Below, piece by piece: positions 32,468 to 42,943 of a DNA stretch of 64,000 nucleotides (the stretch's first letter is position 1; each line of letters starts with the position of its first letter). Below the pieces are notes generated by a model. That model did not search any database and was not told the origin of the DNA. It saw nothing but the letters and a program-made list of their open reading frames with translations. Source of the DNA: Glaciihabitans sp. (GTDB lineage: Bacteria > Actinomycetota > Actinomycetes > Actinomycetales > Microbacteriaceae); contig JAODMF010000004.1 in the NCBI GenBank assembly GCA_025464095.1, positions 310,001-374,000 on the forward strand, given 5' to 3'. A program made the position numbers and the translations under genes.

Positions 32468-33505
32468 ATGGTTTCGGAGCGCAGTCTCGACGTGCTTCGC
32501 GTGATCGTTCAGGACTACGTGGCATCCCGTGAACCGGTCGGTTCGAAATCGATCGTGGAACGGCACTCCTTCGGCGTCTCGGCCGCGACAATCCGCAATG
32601 ACATGGCCCTCCTCGAAGAAGAGGAACTCATCACCGCGCCGCACACGTCGTCCGGCCGAGTTCCGACCGACAAGGGATACCGGGTATTCGTCGACCACCT
32701 GGCCGACCTGCGCCCGCTGACCGCCGCCCAGCGGCAGGCAATCGAGACCTTTCTGGGCGCATCCGTGGACCTGGATGACGTGCTCGCCCGCACCGTGCGC
32801 CTGCTGTCCCAGCTGACCAACCAGGTCGCCCTCGTGCAGTACCCCTCCATGTCGCGCTCGCGGGTGCGCCACATCGAACTGGTGCCGTTGAGCGCCAATC
32901 GCCTGATGATCGTGTTCATCACCGACAGCGGCCGGGTGGAACAGCGGATGCTGGACATCCCGGCGTCGCTCGACCCCGAGTTCCTCGGTGAACTCCGCGC
33001 GCGGCTCAACTCGGCCGTTGGCGGCCTGTCGCTCGCCGAGGCGGCGACAACCCTTTCGACCTTCCCTGAGCAGTTTCCCGTTGCACATCGCGACGTTGTG
33101 CGGCAGATTACTGCGAGCCTCGTCGAGCAGGTGGCGGCGAACCGGCAGGACAAACTGGTGATGGCCGGGGCGGCGAACCTGGTTCGCACCGAGGAAGACT
33201 TCACCGGCAGCATCTTTCCCGTGCTCGAGGCGATCGAGCAGCAGGTCACGCTGTTGCGGCTGTTCAGCGAGATGGCGGTCGATGAGACCGGCGTCGCCGT
33301 GAGCATTGGGCGCGAGAATGCAGAGTTTGGGCTGGGAGAAACTTCGGTGCTGACCAGCGGCTACGGGGCATCCGGCCTCGCCGGGGGAAGCCTCGCGCGT
33401 CTCGGGGTGTTGGGCCCAACACGCATGGACTACTCGAACAACATGGCGGCGGTTCGCGCTGTCGCCCGATACCTGACGCGCCTTCTGGGCGACGACCAGC
33501 AGTGA
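32468..33505 (+). CDS. hrcA: Heat-inducible transcription repressor HrcA
   Basis: 345 residues, the family's normal length. N-terminal winged helix with SKSIVERHSFGVSAATIRND (residues 24-43) and SGRVPTDKGYRVFVD, followed by the GAF-like dimerisation domain (LVFVTDSGRVEQR-type). HrcA binds CIRCE and is kept active by GroEL. Start ATG behind GGGAGGCGGG; a CIRCE element precedes it. dnaJ follows 26 bp later. Confidence 0.95.
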   Translation: MVSERSLDVLRVIVQDYVASREPVGSKSIVERHSFGVSAATIRNDMALLEEEELITAPHTSSGRVPTDKGYRVFVDHLADLRPLTAAQRQAIETFLGASVDLDDVLARTVRLLSQLTNQVALVQYPSMSRSRVRHIELVPLSANRLMIVFITDSGRVEQRMLDIPASLDPEFLGELRARLNSAVGGLSLAEAATTLSTFPEQFPVAHRDVVRQITASLVEQVAANRQDKLVMAGAANLVRTEEDFTGSIFPVLEAIEQQVTLLRLFSEMAVDETGVAVSIGRENAEFGLGETSVLTSGYGASGLAGGSLARLGVLGPTRMDYSNNMAAVRAVARYLTRLLGDDQQ

Positions 33506-33531
33506 CAAATATCACAAGCTTGAGGAAATAA

Positions 33532-34635
33532 GTGGCAGACCATTACGAGGTACTCGGCGTTGAAAAGAACGCCTCCGCAGACGACATCAAGAAGGCATAC
33601 CGCCGACTTGCGCGTGAGTTGCATCCCGACGTGAATTCGAGTCCGGATGCGTCCGAGCAGTTCAAGCTCGTCACGCACGCCTACGACGTGCTGAGCGACC
33701 CGCAGCAGCGCGAGCAGTATGACCTCGGTCCGCAGGCCTCGTTCACGGGTTCCGGTTTCGGCGGTTTCGGCGACATCTTCGAGACGTTTTTCGGTGCTGC
33801 CCAGCAGCAGGGTCGGGGCCCGCGCTCGCGCCGCGAACGCGGCCAGGATGCCCTGCTCCGGGTCGAGCTCGACCTGCCTGACATCATCTTCGGTACGAAG
33901 CGTGACATCGAGATCAACACGGCCGTGCTCTGCGAGACCTGCGAGGGTTCCTGCGCGGCGCCCGGCACCTCGGCGATCACCTGCGACATCTGCCACGGCA
34001 CCGGCACGATCCACCGCTCGGTGCGCAGCCTGCTCGGCAACGTGATGACGTCGAGCCCGTGCGGCACCTGCCGCGGCTACGGCACGATCATCCCGAACCC
34101 CTGCCCCACCTGCCAGGGCCAGGGTCGCGTCCGGGCGACGCGCACGATCTCCGTCGACATCCCCGCCGGAGTCGACACCGGACTGCGCCTGCAGCTCCCG
34201 TCACAGGGCGAAGTAGGCCCGGCCGGCGGGCCACAGGGTGACCTCTACCTCGAAGTGAAGGTCAGGCACCACGACACGTTCAGTCGCAATGGCGACGACC
34301 TGCTCGCGACCCTCGAGGTGCAGATGACGGATGCCGTCCTCGGCACGCGAACGACGCTTGCGGGCCTCGACGGCGACGTCGATGTCGAGATTCGCCCGGG
34401 CACGCAGAGCGCCGAAGTGATCACGATCAAGGATCGCGGCATCGGACACCTGCGGGGGAGCGGGCGCGGAGACCTGAAGATCGGCATCCAGGTGGTCACG
34501 CCGTCCAAGCTCAACGCTAAGGAACAGGACCTGATCCGGCAGCTCGCCGCCGCCCGCAAGCCGGTCGCTCCGCACCTCGCGCACTTCCAGCAGGGCCTGT
34601 TCGCGAAGCTGCGCGACCGCTTCCTCAACGTCTAG
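33532..34635 (+). CDS. dnaJ: Chaperone DnaJ (DnaJ2 type)
   Basis: 367 residues. J domain with HPD near residue 30 (ARELHPDVNSS), a Gly/Phe-rich linker (GFGGFGDIFE), a four-repeat zinc-finger region, and the C-terminal substrate domain. The repeats read CETCEGSC, CDICHGTGT, CGTCRGYGT and CPTCQGQGR; the first departs from CxxCxGxG by having Cys as the last residue. GTG start behind TGAGGAA. hrcA-dnaJ is normally followed directly by rsmE, which here is 9.7 kb away. Confidence 0.94.
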   Translation: MADHYEVLGVEKNASADDIKKAYRRLARELHPDVNSSPDASEQFKLVTHAYDVLSDPQQREQYDLGPQASFTGSGFGGFGDIFETFFGAAQQQGRGPRSRRERGQDALLRVELDLPDIIFGTKRDIEINTAVLCETCEGSCAAPGTSAITCDICHGTGTIHRSVRSLLGNVMTSSPCGTCRGYGTIIPNPCPTCQGQGRVRATRTISVDIPAGVDTGLRLQLPSQGEVGPAGGPQGDLYLEVKVRHHDTFSRNGDDLLATLEVQMTDAVLGTRTTLAGLDGDVDVEIRPGTQSAEVITIKDRGIGHLRGSGRGDLKIGIQVVTPSKLNAKEQDLIRQLAAARKPVAPHLAHFQQGLFAKLRDRFLNV

Positions 34636-34679
34636 CCTGCTGGCGTAGCGGCTGCAAACCAGCTCGCTGGCTGCGCTGC

Positions 34680-35375
34680 TTAGCTGCCAGCGGGGCCATA
34701 TGGCACGACGATGTCGCGTCGCCCCGCCATCAGGCGACCGATCAGTTCCTCGAGCACCATTTCGACCACCCGCGGCATGTCGACAGAATCGGGGTCGAGC
34801 AGCCACTGCACCTGCAGGCCGTCCATGACGGCGATGAGGGCCGAGGCCGTGTCGTGCACGTCCTGCTGGTCAGCGACGAAGTCCGTCGACTCGTTGATCA
34901 CGCCGATCAATTTCTGGCGAAGCCCCTCGGTGCGGCCGCGGAAGTACTCCTGGGCAGGATGCCCGTCCGTGACTGACTCGGCGGAGAGCACGGCGTACGC
35001 CTGGACGACGCCGGGGCGGGTCGTGTTTTCCCGAACCGTGTCGAGAAGGTGCCTGAGGAATGCTTTGCCGGTTGGCTGCTCGCGTCGGGCGATGCCGGCG
35101 ACTTCTTCACCGTCGCGATACTGCAGAACGGCAATGAGCAGGCCCTCTTTGCTGCCGAAGTGGTGCAGCACGCCAGCGTGCGTCATCCCGGCCTGGGCAG
35201 CAATCTCGGCGAGCGCGCCGTTGTTGTAGCCCTTGGCGCCGAAGACCGACAGGGCGGCTTTAAGCACGTCCTCACGACGTTCCAGCGTCTTCTTCTGGGG
35301 CTTCTGCACCCGTTGCGCGGCAGGTGTTCCACGGCGTTCGGTGACAGATTCCTGCGACACCACTGTCCTCTCCAT
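34680..35375 (-). CDS. TetR family regulator of the beta-glucoside cluster
   Basis: 231 residues. The HTH is at about residues 35-80 (LSVFGAKGYNNGALAEIAAQ, then MTHAGVLHHFGSKEGLL), followed by a TetR_C-type helical ligand domain. It is divergent from the GH3 beta-glucosidase gene. The 112-bp gap contains an exact inverted repeat ACTTACT-N4-AGTAAGT typical of TetR operators. It probably represses itself and the downstream operon until a sugar ligand appears (inference). Confidence 0.86.
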   Translation of the reverse strand: MERTVVSQESVTERRGTPAAQRVQKPQKKTLERREDVLKAALSVFGAKGYNNGALAEIAAQAGMTHAGVLHHFGSKEGLLIAVLQYRDGEEVAGIARREQPTGKAFLRHLLDTVRENTTRPGVVQAYAVLSAESVTDGHPAQEYFRGRTEGLRQKLIGVINESTDFVADQQDVHDTASALIAVMDGLQVQWLLDPDSVDMPRVVEMVLEELIGRLMAGRRDIVVPYGPAGS

Positions 35376-35419
35376 CCGTGCGAAAACTCCCGTTACCCAA
35401 ATGTTACATCGAAGTGCTT

Positions 35420-35437
35420 ACTTACTGGTTAGTAAGT
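35420..35437. promoter_or_regulatory. Putative TetR operator
   Basis: ACTTACT-GGTT-AGTAAGT, an exact 7-bp inverted repeat in the gap between the divergent TetR and GH3 genes, 51 bp before the GH3 start. Confidence 0.65.
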
Positions 35438-35450
35438 GTGTCAGCATAGC

Positions 35451-35472
35451 CAAGCCTCGACGACGAGGCTTG
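35451..35472 (+). promoter_or_regulatory. Hairpin in the GH3 mRNA leader
   Basis: CAAGCCTCG-ACGA-CGAGGCTTG, a perfect 9-bp stem, two bases before the region of the ribosome binding site (GGAG at about 35477) of the GH3 gene. It may affect mRNA stability or translation, or be a second operator. Confidence 0.45.
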
Positions 35473-35487
35473 AAGTGGAGTATAGGC

Positions 35488-38019
35488 GTGAGCACACTGG
35501 CACCCGCGGAGCACGACCGACGCGAAAGTGCACTGGGCTCGCTCGTCGGCGCCCTCTCTCTCGAGGAGAAGGTGTCGCTGCTCACCGGCTTCAGCACCTG
35601 GACGCTCACGGAACTGCCGTCCATCGGGCTCCGCTCGATGGTCGTATCCGACGGTCCCATCGGGGTGCGCGGTGTGGACGAGGACGCAACCGCTTCCGCA
35701 CAGCTGGCCGCGCCTTCGGGAACCGCCGCCACCTGGGATGAAGACGTGCTGTCCGAGCTCGGCTCCCTGATGGCTCGGGAAGCGAAGCGCAAAGGCGTTG
35801 ACGTGGTCCTGGCGCCCGTGGTCAACCTGCAGCGCACGCCAGTCGGCGGTCGCCACTTCGAATGCTTCTCCGAAGACCCGTTGCTGACCGCCCGCCTCGC
35901 CGGGTCCTTCGTCGAAGCACTGCAGGCCAGTGGCATTGGCGCGAGCGTCAAGCACTTCATCGGCAACGAGTCCGAAACGGACCGCACGGATTACACCGCC
36001 CGCATCGAAGAGCGCACGCTACGCGAGGTCTACCTGGCCCCCTTCGATCACGTGGTGCGGGATGCCGGTGCATGGACGGTCATGGCCGCCTACAACGCTT
36101 TCAGTGACGGCGAAGAGGTTGCGCCATCCACGGAACACCGCGGGCTTCTCACGACGATCCTCAAGGATGAGTGGGGCTTCGACGGTGTGGTCGTGAGTGA
36201 CTGGCTGGCCAACAAGACAACCGTGCAGTCGGCTCTCGGCGGTCTCGACCTCGAAATGCCCGGCCCGGGCGGCCAGTGGGGCGACGCACTGGTCGAGGCC
36301 GTGCGCGACGGTCGGGTTCCCGAAGAGATCATCGACGACAAGGTCGTTCGGATTCTTCGCCTTGCCCAGCGGGTCGGTGCACTGTCCGGCGTTCCCGGCA
36401 CGGTTGCGCCCCGTGAGCAGCCGGCACGGCAGCAGCAGGCGGATGACCCCGCCGTGCGTGAGGTGCTGCGCCGGGCCGCGGCACTCGGAACGGTCGTGCT
36501 CCGCAACGAGGGCCAGTTGCTCCCGCTCGGGCCGGGCGTCGGCAGCATCGCCCTCCTGGGGGCCAATGCGGTGAAGCCGTTCGTGCAGGGAGGCGGCAGC
36601 GCGCACGTCGACGCTCCCTACCTGATCGACCCGCTCGAAGCGCTCCGCACCGAGTTCCCGGATGCCGCAATCACCCTCGCACGCGGTGGCGTCACCGAGT
36701 TGAATGCGGCTCCCATCGCGGACCACCTGCTGCGCACGCCGACCGGCGAACACGGCGTTTTCGTGCAGTATCTCGACGAGACGGGTGAGGTCGTCGGCGC
36801 TGAAGTGCTCGGTTCTGCTCGCGAACTGTGGATTCGGAACCCGCCGGAGAAGGCGGCCACTGTGCGCTACTCGACGGTCGTCGAACTTGCCGAAGGCGGC
36901 CTTCACGAAATCGAGGTAGCTCCCGTCGGCGCCCACAGCGTGAGCGTGAACGGCACACCGCTCAGCGCGAGTGAGGATCGGGTTGGTGCGGAGGTCATCC
37001 TCAACTCCTCGTACAGCAACCCCGAGACGGTCGCGCTCGCGATCGATGCCGACGAGACGCCCACCGTTGTGATCGAAGCCGAGGTGCAGGTGGTCGATGG
37101 ACTCGCCTTCGGGCGGTTCGCCCGCATCCATTTGCGTCATCGCGCACCGCGGCAGACCAACGAGCAGGAGATAGCGGAGGCCGTCGAGCTCGCGTCGTCC
37201 TCTGACATTGCCATCGTGGTTGTGGGAACGAACCCCGAGACCGAATCCGAGGGCTGGGATCGGGTCGACCTCGCGCTTCCGGGCGACCAGAACGAGTTGG
37301 TGCGCCGCGTTGCCGCAGCGAACCCGCGCACGGTTGTCGTCGTGAACGCGGGTGCGCCCGTGCTGCTGCCCTGGCTCGAGGACGTTGCCGCGGTGCTGTG
37401 GTGGTGGCTGCCCGGCCAGGAGGCCGGCTCGTCGCTGGCAGCAGCACTGTCCGGGGCAATCGAACCATCCGGCCGACTTCCATGGACGCTCCCCGCGACC
37501 GAAGAAGACGTGCCGGTTCCCAACGGACTCCCGCAGGATGGGTTCATCAACTATTCCGAGGGCGTGGATGTCGGGCACAGGGGCTGGGACCGCCACGACC
37601 GCAGCCCGGCACGTCCCTTCGGCTACGGGCTCGGGTACACGACCTGGGACTACCTGGAGATCTCCGCGAGCGGAACGCCGACATCCGGCGATTTCGCCCT
37701 GGATGTCAGGATCGCCAATACGGGAAGTCGCACGGGTCGCGAAGTCGTGCAGGTGTACCTCGAATCCGACGGCACGGATGCCGCGCGCCCGGTGCGCTGG
37801 CTCGCCGGGTTCGCCGTGGCACAGGTGGATGCGGGGGAGACCACCACGGTCCGCATTCCCGTTACGCGTCGTTCCTTTGAAATCTGGCAGTCCGGCTCCG
37901 GCTGGGTACTGCCTACCGGCCAGTACCGGCTCTACGCTGGCCGCTCCAGTCGCGATCTGCTCCTCGACGTTGTGGTTGGCGTCGACACCCCCGCAGATTC
38001 CGAGGCGTCTCGCCTGTAG
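35488..38019 (+). CDS. GH3 beta-glucosidase
   Basis: 843 residues, no signal peptide, so it acts in the cytoplasm on imported beta-glucosides. The N-terminal barrel has SDGPIGVRG, KHFIGNESETDR and the nucleophile motif VVVSDWLAN with Asp238. The C-terminal alpha/beta sandwich (GSIALLGANAVKPFVQGGGS) is interrupted by a PA14-like insertion (about 420-580), and the end carries a fibronectin III-like domain with RTGREVVQVYL. This layout is typical of GH3 enzymes acting on cello-oligosaccharides or aryl glucosides. The GTG at 35488 has GGAG seven bases upstream; the frame upstream crosses the operator and is excluded. Confidence 0.92.
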   Translation: MSTLAPAEHDRRESALGSLVGALSLEEKVSLLTGFSTWTLTELPSIGLRSMVVSDGPIGVRGVDEDATASAQLAAPSGTAATWDEDVLSELGSLMAREAKRKGVDVVLAPVVNLQRTPVGGRHFECFSEDPLLTARLAGSFVEALQASGIGASVKHFIGNESETDRTDYTARIEERTLREVYLAPFDHVVRDAGAWTVMAAYNAFSDGEEVAPSTEHRGLLTTILKDEWGFDGVVVSDWLANKTTVQSALGGLDLEMPGPGGQWGDALVEAVRDGRVPEEIIDDKVVRILRLAQRVGALSGVPGTVAPREQPARQQQADDPAVREVLRRAAALGTVVLRNEGQLLPLGPGVGSIALLGANAVKPFVQGGGSAHVDAPYLIDPLEALRTEFPDAAITLARGGVTELNAAPIADHLLRTPTGEHGVFVQYLDETGEVVGAEVLGSARELWIRNPPEKAATVRYSTVVELAEGGLHEIEVAPVGAHSVSVNGTPLSASEDRVGAEVILNSSYSNPETVALAIDADETPTVVIEAEVQVVDGLAFGRFARIHLRHRAPRQTNEQEIAEAVELASSSDIAIVVVGTNPETESEGWDRVDLALPGDQNELVRRVAAANPRTVVVVNAGAPVLLPWLEDVAAVLWWWLPGQEAGSSLAAALSGAIEPSGRLPWTLPATEEDVPVPNGLPQDGFINYSEGVDVGHRGWDRHDRSPARPFGYGLGYTTWDYLEISASGTPTSGDFALDVRIANTGSRTGREVVQVYLESDGTDAARPVRWLAGFAVAQVDAGETTTVRIPVTRRSFEIWQSGSGWVLPTGQYRLYAGRSSRDLLLDVVVGVDTPADSEASRL

Positions 38020-38054
38020 TTTCACCCAACCCACCTATGCAAGGAGGCATAAAA

Positions 38055-39716
38055 ATGAAGAATAAGAGGCTACTCGGCGTCGCTGCCGGAGCCGCTGTGA
38101 TCGCACTGGCCCTCACGGGCTGTGGAACCAGCAGCAACACTCCGGCCGCATCGACGTCATCTCACGTGCTGACGATCGGCATGCCGAACCAACAGCAGAC
38201 CAACAACTCCAATCCATTCCTGAACACCTCGTCGGCGCGGTCGCTGGGCTACGCGTTCGCCATCTACGAGCCGCTCGCCCAGGTGAACGACACCCGTCCG
38301 GCCAACAAGCCGGTGCCGTGGCTCGCCAGCGCGTTCACCTGGAACACGGACTTCACGCAGCTCGACCTCACCGCGCGCAAGGGCGTCAAGTGGAGCGACG
38401 GCCAGCCGTTCACCGCAGATGACATCGCGTACTCGCTGCAGCTTCGCAAGGACAACGCCGCTCTCAACGCTGAGGGCCTCGCATATGGCGACATCACCGT
38501 TGCCGGCGACGTCGTCACGGTCAAGTTCACGAGCAGCCAGTTCGTCAACCAGCTGAAGGCGCTGCAGCTCTTCATCGTTCCGAAGCACATCTGGAGCACG
38601 ATCAAGGACCCGACGACCGACCTGAACCAGAAGCCCGTCGGCACCGGTCCCTACGTGCTGAAGACATGGACCAACCAGGCCATCACTCTCGACGCGAACA
38701 AAACGTACTGGGGCGGAAAGCTCGCGGCACCGCAGCTGCGTTACACCTCGTACAGCGGAAACGACACCCTCACCACTGCCCTCGCAACGGGCGCCGCACA
38801 GTGGGGCTGGACCTTCATCGCCGACTACGAGAACGTCTACATCAAGAAGGATCCGACCAACAACCACGCCTTCTTCCCTGCTGGCCTCGGCATCGACCAC
38901 CTCTCCCTGAACACCACGAAGGCGCCATTCAATGACGTTGCGGTGCGCCAGGCGCTCAACCTGGTCGTCGACCGCCCGAAGGCGAGCAAGGTCGCGGAGT
39001 CGGGCATCTTCCCCGAGATCACGAGCGTCACGGGCATCCCGACACCCGCCGGTGATTCCTTCATCGCCCCGGAGTACAAGGGCAAGAACGTGAGCGTCGA
39101 CGTGGTGGCTGCCAAGAAGGTTCTGACGGATGCCGGCTACACCTACAACGGCGAGACGCTCAACGACAAGAACGGCAAGCCGGTCACGTTCACGCTGACC
39201 GACCCGACCGGATGGAACGACTACGACACGAGCCTGCAGCTGATCGCCGCAGCGGCGAAGTCGATCGGCATCACCGCCAAGGTCTTCACGCCGACCGCTG
39301 ACGCGTGGACCGCCAACATCCAGAGTGGTGACTTCCAGGCCGCACTGCACTGGACCAACGCGGGTGTGACGCCGTTCGAGATGTACTCCAACATGTTCGA
39401 CCCGGCGTTCTACACGCCCATCGGCAAGACCGCTGCATGGAACTTCGGCCGGTACAACAACCCCGAAGCTGCGGCAGCATTCAAGGCGTACACCGCTGCA
39501 ACGGATGACGCCGGCCGCGCAACCGCCCTCGCGACGATCCAGAAGATCTTCGTCGAAGACGTGCCGGCCATCGCGGTTGACGCTCGACCCGCGGGAGCGG
39601 AGTACTCGACGAAGTACTTCACCGGCTGGCCGACCGAGCAGGATGCCTACGCGAACCCGCAGCCGACGGTTGCGAACGTCGCGTGGATCCTGACGAAGCT
39701 GAAGCCCGTCAAGTAA
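38055..39716 (+). CDS. ABC transporter substrate-binding lipoprotein (SBP_bac_5, peptide/oligosaccharide type)
   Basis: 553 residues. Signal peptide with lipobox LTGC (Cys near residue 23), so it is a membrane-anchored extracellular binding protein of cluster [21 protein letters not shown] is the characteristic family motif. Members bind peptides, but several bind cello- or other beta-oligosaccharides. Because a GH3 enzyme is directly upstream, a beta-glucoside ligand is the best inference. Start ATG behind an excellent AAGGAGG. Confidence 0.9.
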   Translation: MKNKRLLGVAAGAAVIALALTGCGTSSNTPAASTSSHVLTIGMPNQQQTNNSNPFLNTSSARSLGYAFAIYEPLAQVNDTRPANKPVPWLASAFTWNTDFTQLDLTARKGVKWSDGQPFTADDIAYSLQLRKDNAALNAEGLAYGDITVAGDVVTVKFTSSQFVNQLKALQLFIVPKHIWSTIKDPTTDLNQKPVGTGPYVLKTWTNQAITLDANKTYWGGKLAAPQLRYTSYSGNDTLTTALATGAAQWGWTFIADYENVYIKKDPTNNHAFFPAGLGIDHLSLNTTKAPFNDVAVRQALNLVVDRPKASKVAESGIFPEITSVTGIPTPAGDSFIAPEYKGKNVSVDVVAAKKVLTDAGYTYNGETLNDKNGKPVTFTLTDPTGWNDYDTSLQLIAAAAKSIGITAKVFTPTADAWTANIQSGDFQAALHWTNAGVTPFEMYSNMFDPAFYTPIGKTAAWNFGRYNNPEAAAAFKAYTAATDDAGRATALATIQKIFVEDVPAIAVDARPAGAEYSTKYFTGWPTEQDAYANPQPTVANVAWILTKLKPVK

Positions 39717-39725
39717 CACCAGGCA

Positions 39726-39759
39726 GGTGGCCTCGCCGGCCCGAACCGGCGGGGCCACC
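39726..39759 (+). terminator. Stem-loop after the binding-protein gene
   Basis: GGTGGCC-t-CGCCGG pairs with CCGGCG-g-GGCCACC around a six-base loop, followed by CCTGTTT. As it lies inside the operon, it may be a partial terminator or 3' stabiliser that keeps the binding-protein mRNA more abundant than the downstream mRNA. Confidence 0.6.
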
Positions 39760-39835
39760 CCTGTTTGACATCCACGATTCACCCGCAGCAGTTTCATAGC
39801 TGCAGCAGACCAACGCGGCAGACAATAGGTAGACG

Positions 39836-40909
39836 ATGAGCGACGACGACGTTGTGCTTGAGGCAGTGAACCTCACGAAACATTTTCCCATCCGAGGAAT
39901 CGGCGCGCGGGGTGCCGTGCACGCGGTCGATGAGTTGAACCTGCAGCTGAGGTCGGGCCAGGTGGTCGCACTCGTCGGTGAGTCCGGCTCGGGCAAGTCA
40001 ACCGTCGCGCGCCTGCTCGGCCGGCTGTACACCCAGACCAGCGGTGACGTGCTCCTTCACGGCGAGCCGGTCACGGCCAAGGGCGGGAACGCCTTCCGCG
40101 CCTACTGCCGCCGGGTGCAGATGATCTTCCAGGACCCGTTCGCTTCGTTGAACCCGGTGCACACGGTGCGCTACGTGCTGACCCGGTCGCTGCGTATCCA
40201 CAACCGGGCGTTGCGCGGGCAGAATCTCGAGGACGCGCTGCACGCGCTCCTGGCCCGGGTGCAGCTCACCCCCGACCGTTTCATCGACAAGTTTCCCCAC
40301 GAGCTGTCGGGCGGCCAGCGCCAGCGGGTCGTGATCGCGCGTGCGCTCGCTGCGGACCCCGAGGTGCTGCTGGCCGACGAGCCGATTTCGATGCTGGATG
40401 TCTCCATCCGCGTCGGCATCCTCAACCTGCTCAACGACCTGCGTGGCCGCCTCGGCATCGCGATCCTGTACATCACCCATGACATCGCCTCCGCGCGCTA
40501 CTTCACCGACCGCACGAACGTGATGTACGCGGGGCGCATCGTGGAGTCGGGAGACAGCGAGTCAGTCACCCAGGCACCCGCGCATCCGTACACCCAGCTG
40601 TTGGTCGCGTCGGCGCCTGACCCCGACAATCTCGCCCGTCACCAGCGCACCGGTGCCAATGGCGAGCCGCCGAACATGTCGAACCCGCCTGCGGGATGCC
40701 GTTTTCATCCGCGGTGCCCGTTCGCCACCGAGATCTGCACGACCACACCAGACCTGCTCACCATCGCCCCCGGGCGCGAGGTCGCCTGCTGGGGATACGC
40801 GGCGGCGGTGCCGGGCGCGCTCGACGGCGTGCCCGAGGGAACGCGGTTGCCTGACCTCGGGGCGGCTGCCGTGCCGGTGGTCCGAACAGCGACGGAGGCG
40901 GCCCGATGA
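39836..40909 (+). CDS. ABC transporter ATP-binding protein (OppF/DppF-like)
   Basis: 357 residues. Walker [10 protein letters not shown] near residue 47, signature LSGGQRQRV, Walker B LLADEP, and the C-terminal oligopeptide-transporter region with [20 protein letters not shown], which carries the Cys residues of the family's iron-sulfur/metal motif. One of the two ATPases of the importer. It ends in an ATGA overlap with permease 1. Confidence 0.9.
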   Translation: MSDDDVVLEAVNLTKHFPIRGIGARGAVHAVDELNLQLRSGQVVALVGESGSGKSTVARLLGRLYTQTSGDVLLHGEPVTAKGGNAFRAYCRRVQMIFQDPFASLNPVHTVRYVLTRSLRIHNRALRGQNLEDALHALLARVQLTPDRFIDKFPHELSGGQRQRVVIARALAADPEVLLADEPISMLDVSIRVGILNLLNDLRGRLGIAILYITHDIASARYFTDRTNVMYAGRIVESGDSESVTQAPAHPYTQLLVASAPDPDNLARHQRTGANGEPPNMSNPPAGCRFHPRCPFATEICTTTPDLLTIAPGREVACWGYAAAVPGALDGVPEGTRLPDLGAAAVPVVRTATEAAR

Positions 40910-41886
40910 GGTTCTTCATTCGCCGTGTCATCTTCTACCTGGTCACCGCATGGGCGGCGGTCACAATCAACTTCTTCATCCCGCGCGTGATCCCCGGTGA
41001 CCCCGTGCAGTCGCTGATCAACAAGTTCCAGGGGCAATTGAGCACCAATGCCGTCCACTCGCTGTACGTGCTGTTCGGGCTCGACAAGAAGGTCAGCCTG
41101 TGGGACCAGTACTGGCAGTACTGGGGCGAGATCCTGCACGGCAACCTCGGGTTGTCCTTCGCCTATTTCCCGACGCCCGTGGCGGACGTCATCGGCCAGT
41201 CCCTGCCATGGACGGTCGGCCTGGTCGGCGTTTCGACCATCATCTCGGTGCTGCTCGGCTCGTTGATCGGCACGTACATCGGTTGGCGCCGCGGAACGTG
41301 GGCGGACAACATCCTGCCGGTCACGACGTTCTTCTCGTCGGTCCCGTACTTCTGGCTCGGCCTCATCATCATCGCCGCGTTCGCGGTGCTCTGGCCGATC
41401 TTCCCGGCGGGCGGTGGCTATGACGGCGGACTACTGCCGGACTTCAGCTGGGACTTCATCGTCTCCGTGCTGCAGCACGCCCTGTTGCCCGCCATCACCA
41501 TCGTGCTCTCGTCGATCGCCGGGTGGATCCTGGGAATGCGCAACATGATGGTCACCGTCACCTCCGAGGACTATGTGACCGTCGCGCAGGCCAAGGGCCT
41601 CTCCGAGCGCCGGGTGATGTTCGGCTACGCCGCGCGCAACGCGATCCTCCCGCAGGTGTCCGGCTTCGCCCTCTCGCTGGGATTCGTCGTCTCCGGCACC
41701 CTGGTGATGGAGATCATCTTCTCCTATCCCGGAATCGGCCTCTCCCTCTTCTCCGCGATCGGCGCGAAGGACTACCCCCTGATGCAGGGCATCTTCCTCA
41801 TCATCACGCTGTCGGTGCTCGTCGCAAACGTCCTCGCCGACATCGTCTACGTGTTCCTCGACCCGCGAACGCGACAGGAGTCCTGA
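40906..41886 (+). CDS. ABC transporter permease (OppB/DppB-like)
   Basis: 326 residues with about six membrane helices. [20 protein letters not shown] is the usual N-terminal helix of DppB, and the coupling loop is [20 protein letters not shown]. Start overlaps the ATPase stop. First permease of the pair. Confidence 0.9.
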   Translation: MRFFIRRVIFYLVTAWAAVTINFFIPRVIPGDPVQSLINKFQGQLSTNAVHSLYVLFGLDKKVSLWDQYWQYWGEILHGNLGLSFAYFPTPVADVIGQSLPWTVGLVGVSTIISVLLGSLIGTYIGWRRGTWADNILPVTTFFSSVPYFWLGLIIIAAFAVLWPIFPAGGGYDGGLLPDFSWDFIVSVLQHALLPAITIVLSSIAGWILGMRNMMVTVTSEDYVTVAQAKGLSERRVMFGYAARNAILPQVSGFALSLGFVVSGTLVMEIIFSYPGIGLSLFSAIGAKDYPLMQGIFLIITLSVLVANVLADIVYVFLDPRTRQES

Positions 41887-41887
41887 C

Positions 41888-42943
41888 ATGTCGAACATGC
41901 CCGCGGATGTCTCAGCCACCGTCGACCTGCCTGTGGTCGACCCGACCGTCACCGTCGAGCTCGGCGGAGTGCGCGCCAGCCGACGCAGGCGCAAGCCATT
42001 CGCCTCGGTGCGCAATGCAAAATCGATCACCGGCCTCGTGATCCTCGGGGTGTTCGCGCTCCTGGCGATCATCGGGCCGTGGATTGCCCCCTACAGCCCC
42101 GACGCGCTCGGTGACGCCATCCTGGTCGCCCCGAACCCGGCGCACTGGCTCGGCACCGACCAGCTGGGGCGCGACGTGCTCTCGCAATTGCTGGTCGGCA
42201 CGCGCGGCGTGATGGTGGTCGGCGTACTGGCGGGGGTGCTTGCCACCGCGCTCGCGGTGCTCGTCGGCGTGACGGCCGGCTTCGTCGGCGGATGGGGTGA
42301 CGAGATCCTCTCGGCCCTGTCCAACATCTTCCTGGTTATCCCCGCGCTGCCGCTCATCATCATCGTCGCCGGCGCGCTGCCGGATGCCGGGAACCTCCTG
42401 ATCGCCCTCGTGCTGGCGCTGACCGGATGGGCCTGGGGTGCGCGCATCCTGCGGTCGCAGACGCTGTCACTGCGCGGAAGGGACTTCATCGAGGCATCCA
42501 GGGCAAACGGCGAATCGACCTGGCGGATCGTCTGGTTCGAGACGCTGCCGAACCTTACGGCGATCATCGCATCCAGTTTCATCAGCACGGTGACGTTCGC
42601 GGTGCTCTCGCAGACCACGCTGGCGTTTATCGGCGTGACCTCGCTTTCTGACTGGAGCTGGGGCACGGTGCTGTACTGGGCGCAGTCGAACCAGGCGCTC
42701 GCCCGCGGTGCATGGTGGTGGTTCATCCCGGCGGGGCTGCTGATCGCCTTGCTCGGCATGTCGCTCACCCTCATCAACTTCGGCATCGACGAATTCGTCA
42801 ACCCGCGCCTGCGGCTCGCCGGGCTCAGTCGCCGGGACATGCGCAGGAGCGGCATCGTTCCCCGCATCGGATTCACGGCCGTGCTGCGGAACGCCCCACG
42901 GGCGCTTGCCCGAACCGACACCTTCCAGGAGACCAAGCGATGA
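41888..42943 (+). CDS. ABC transporter permease (OppC/DppC-like)
   Basis: 351 residues. A 45-residue polar N-terminus precedes the first helix (ITGLVILGVFALLAIIGPWI), then PHWLGTD-like AHWLGTDQLGRDVLSQLLVG, a DppC hallmark. The coupling loop is RDFIEASRANGESTWRIVWF. It starts one base after the DppB stop and overlaps the next ATPase by ATGA. Confidence 0.9.
   Translation: MSNMPADVSATVDLPVVDPTVTVELGGVRASRRRRKPFASVRNAKSITGLVILGVFALLAIIGPWIAPYSPDALGDAILVAPNPAHWLGTDQLGRDVLSQLLVGTRGVMVVGVLAGVLATALAVLVGVTAGFVGGWGDEILSALSNIFLVIPALPLIIIVAGALPDAGNLLIALVLALTGWAWGARILRSQTLSLRGRDFIEASRANGESTWRIVWFETLPNLTAIIASSFISTVTFAVLSQTTLAFIGVTSLSDWSWGTVLYWAQSNQALARGAWWWFIPAGLLIALLGMSLTLINFGIDEFVNPRLRLAGLSRRDMRRSGIVPRIGFTAVLRNAPRALARTDTFQETKR

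Noticed and set aside
36019-38034. A 671-codon frame on the minus strand opposite the GH3 gene
   Set aside because: Antisense shadow without recognisable domains; the GH3 frame explains the codon pattern.
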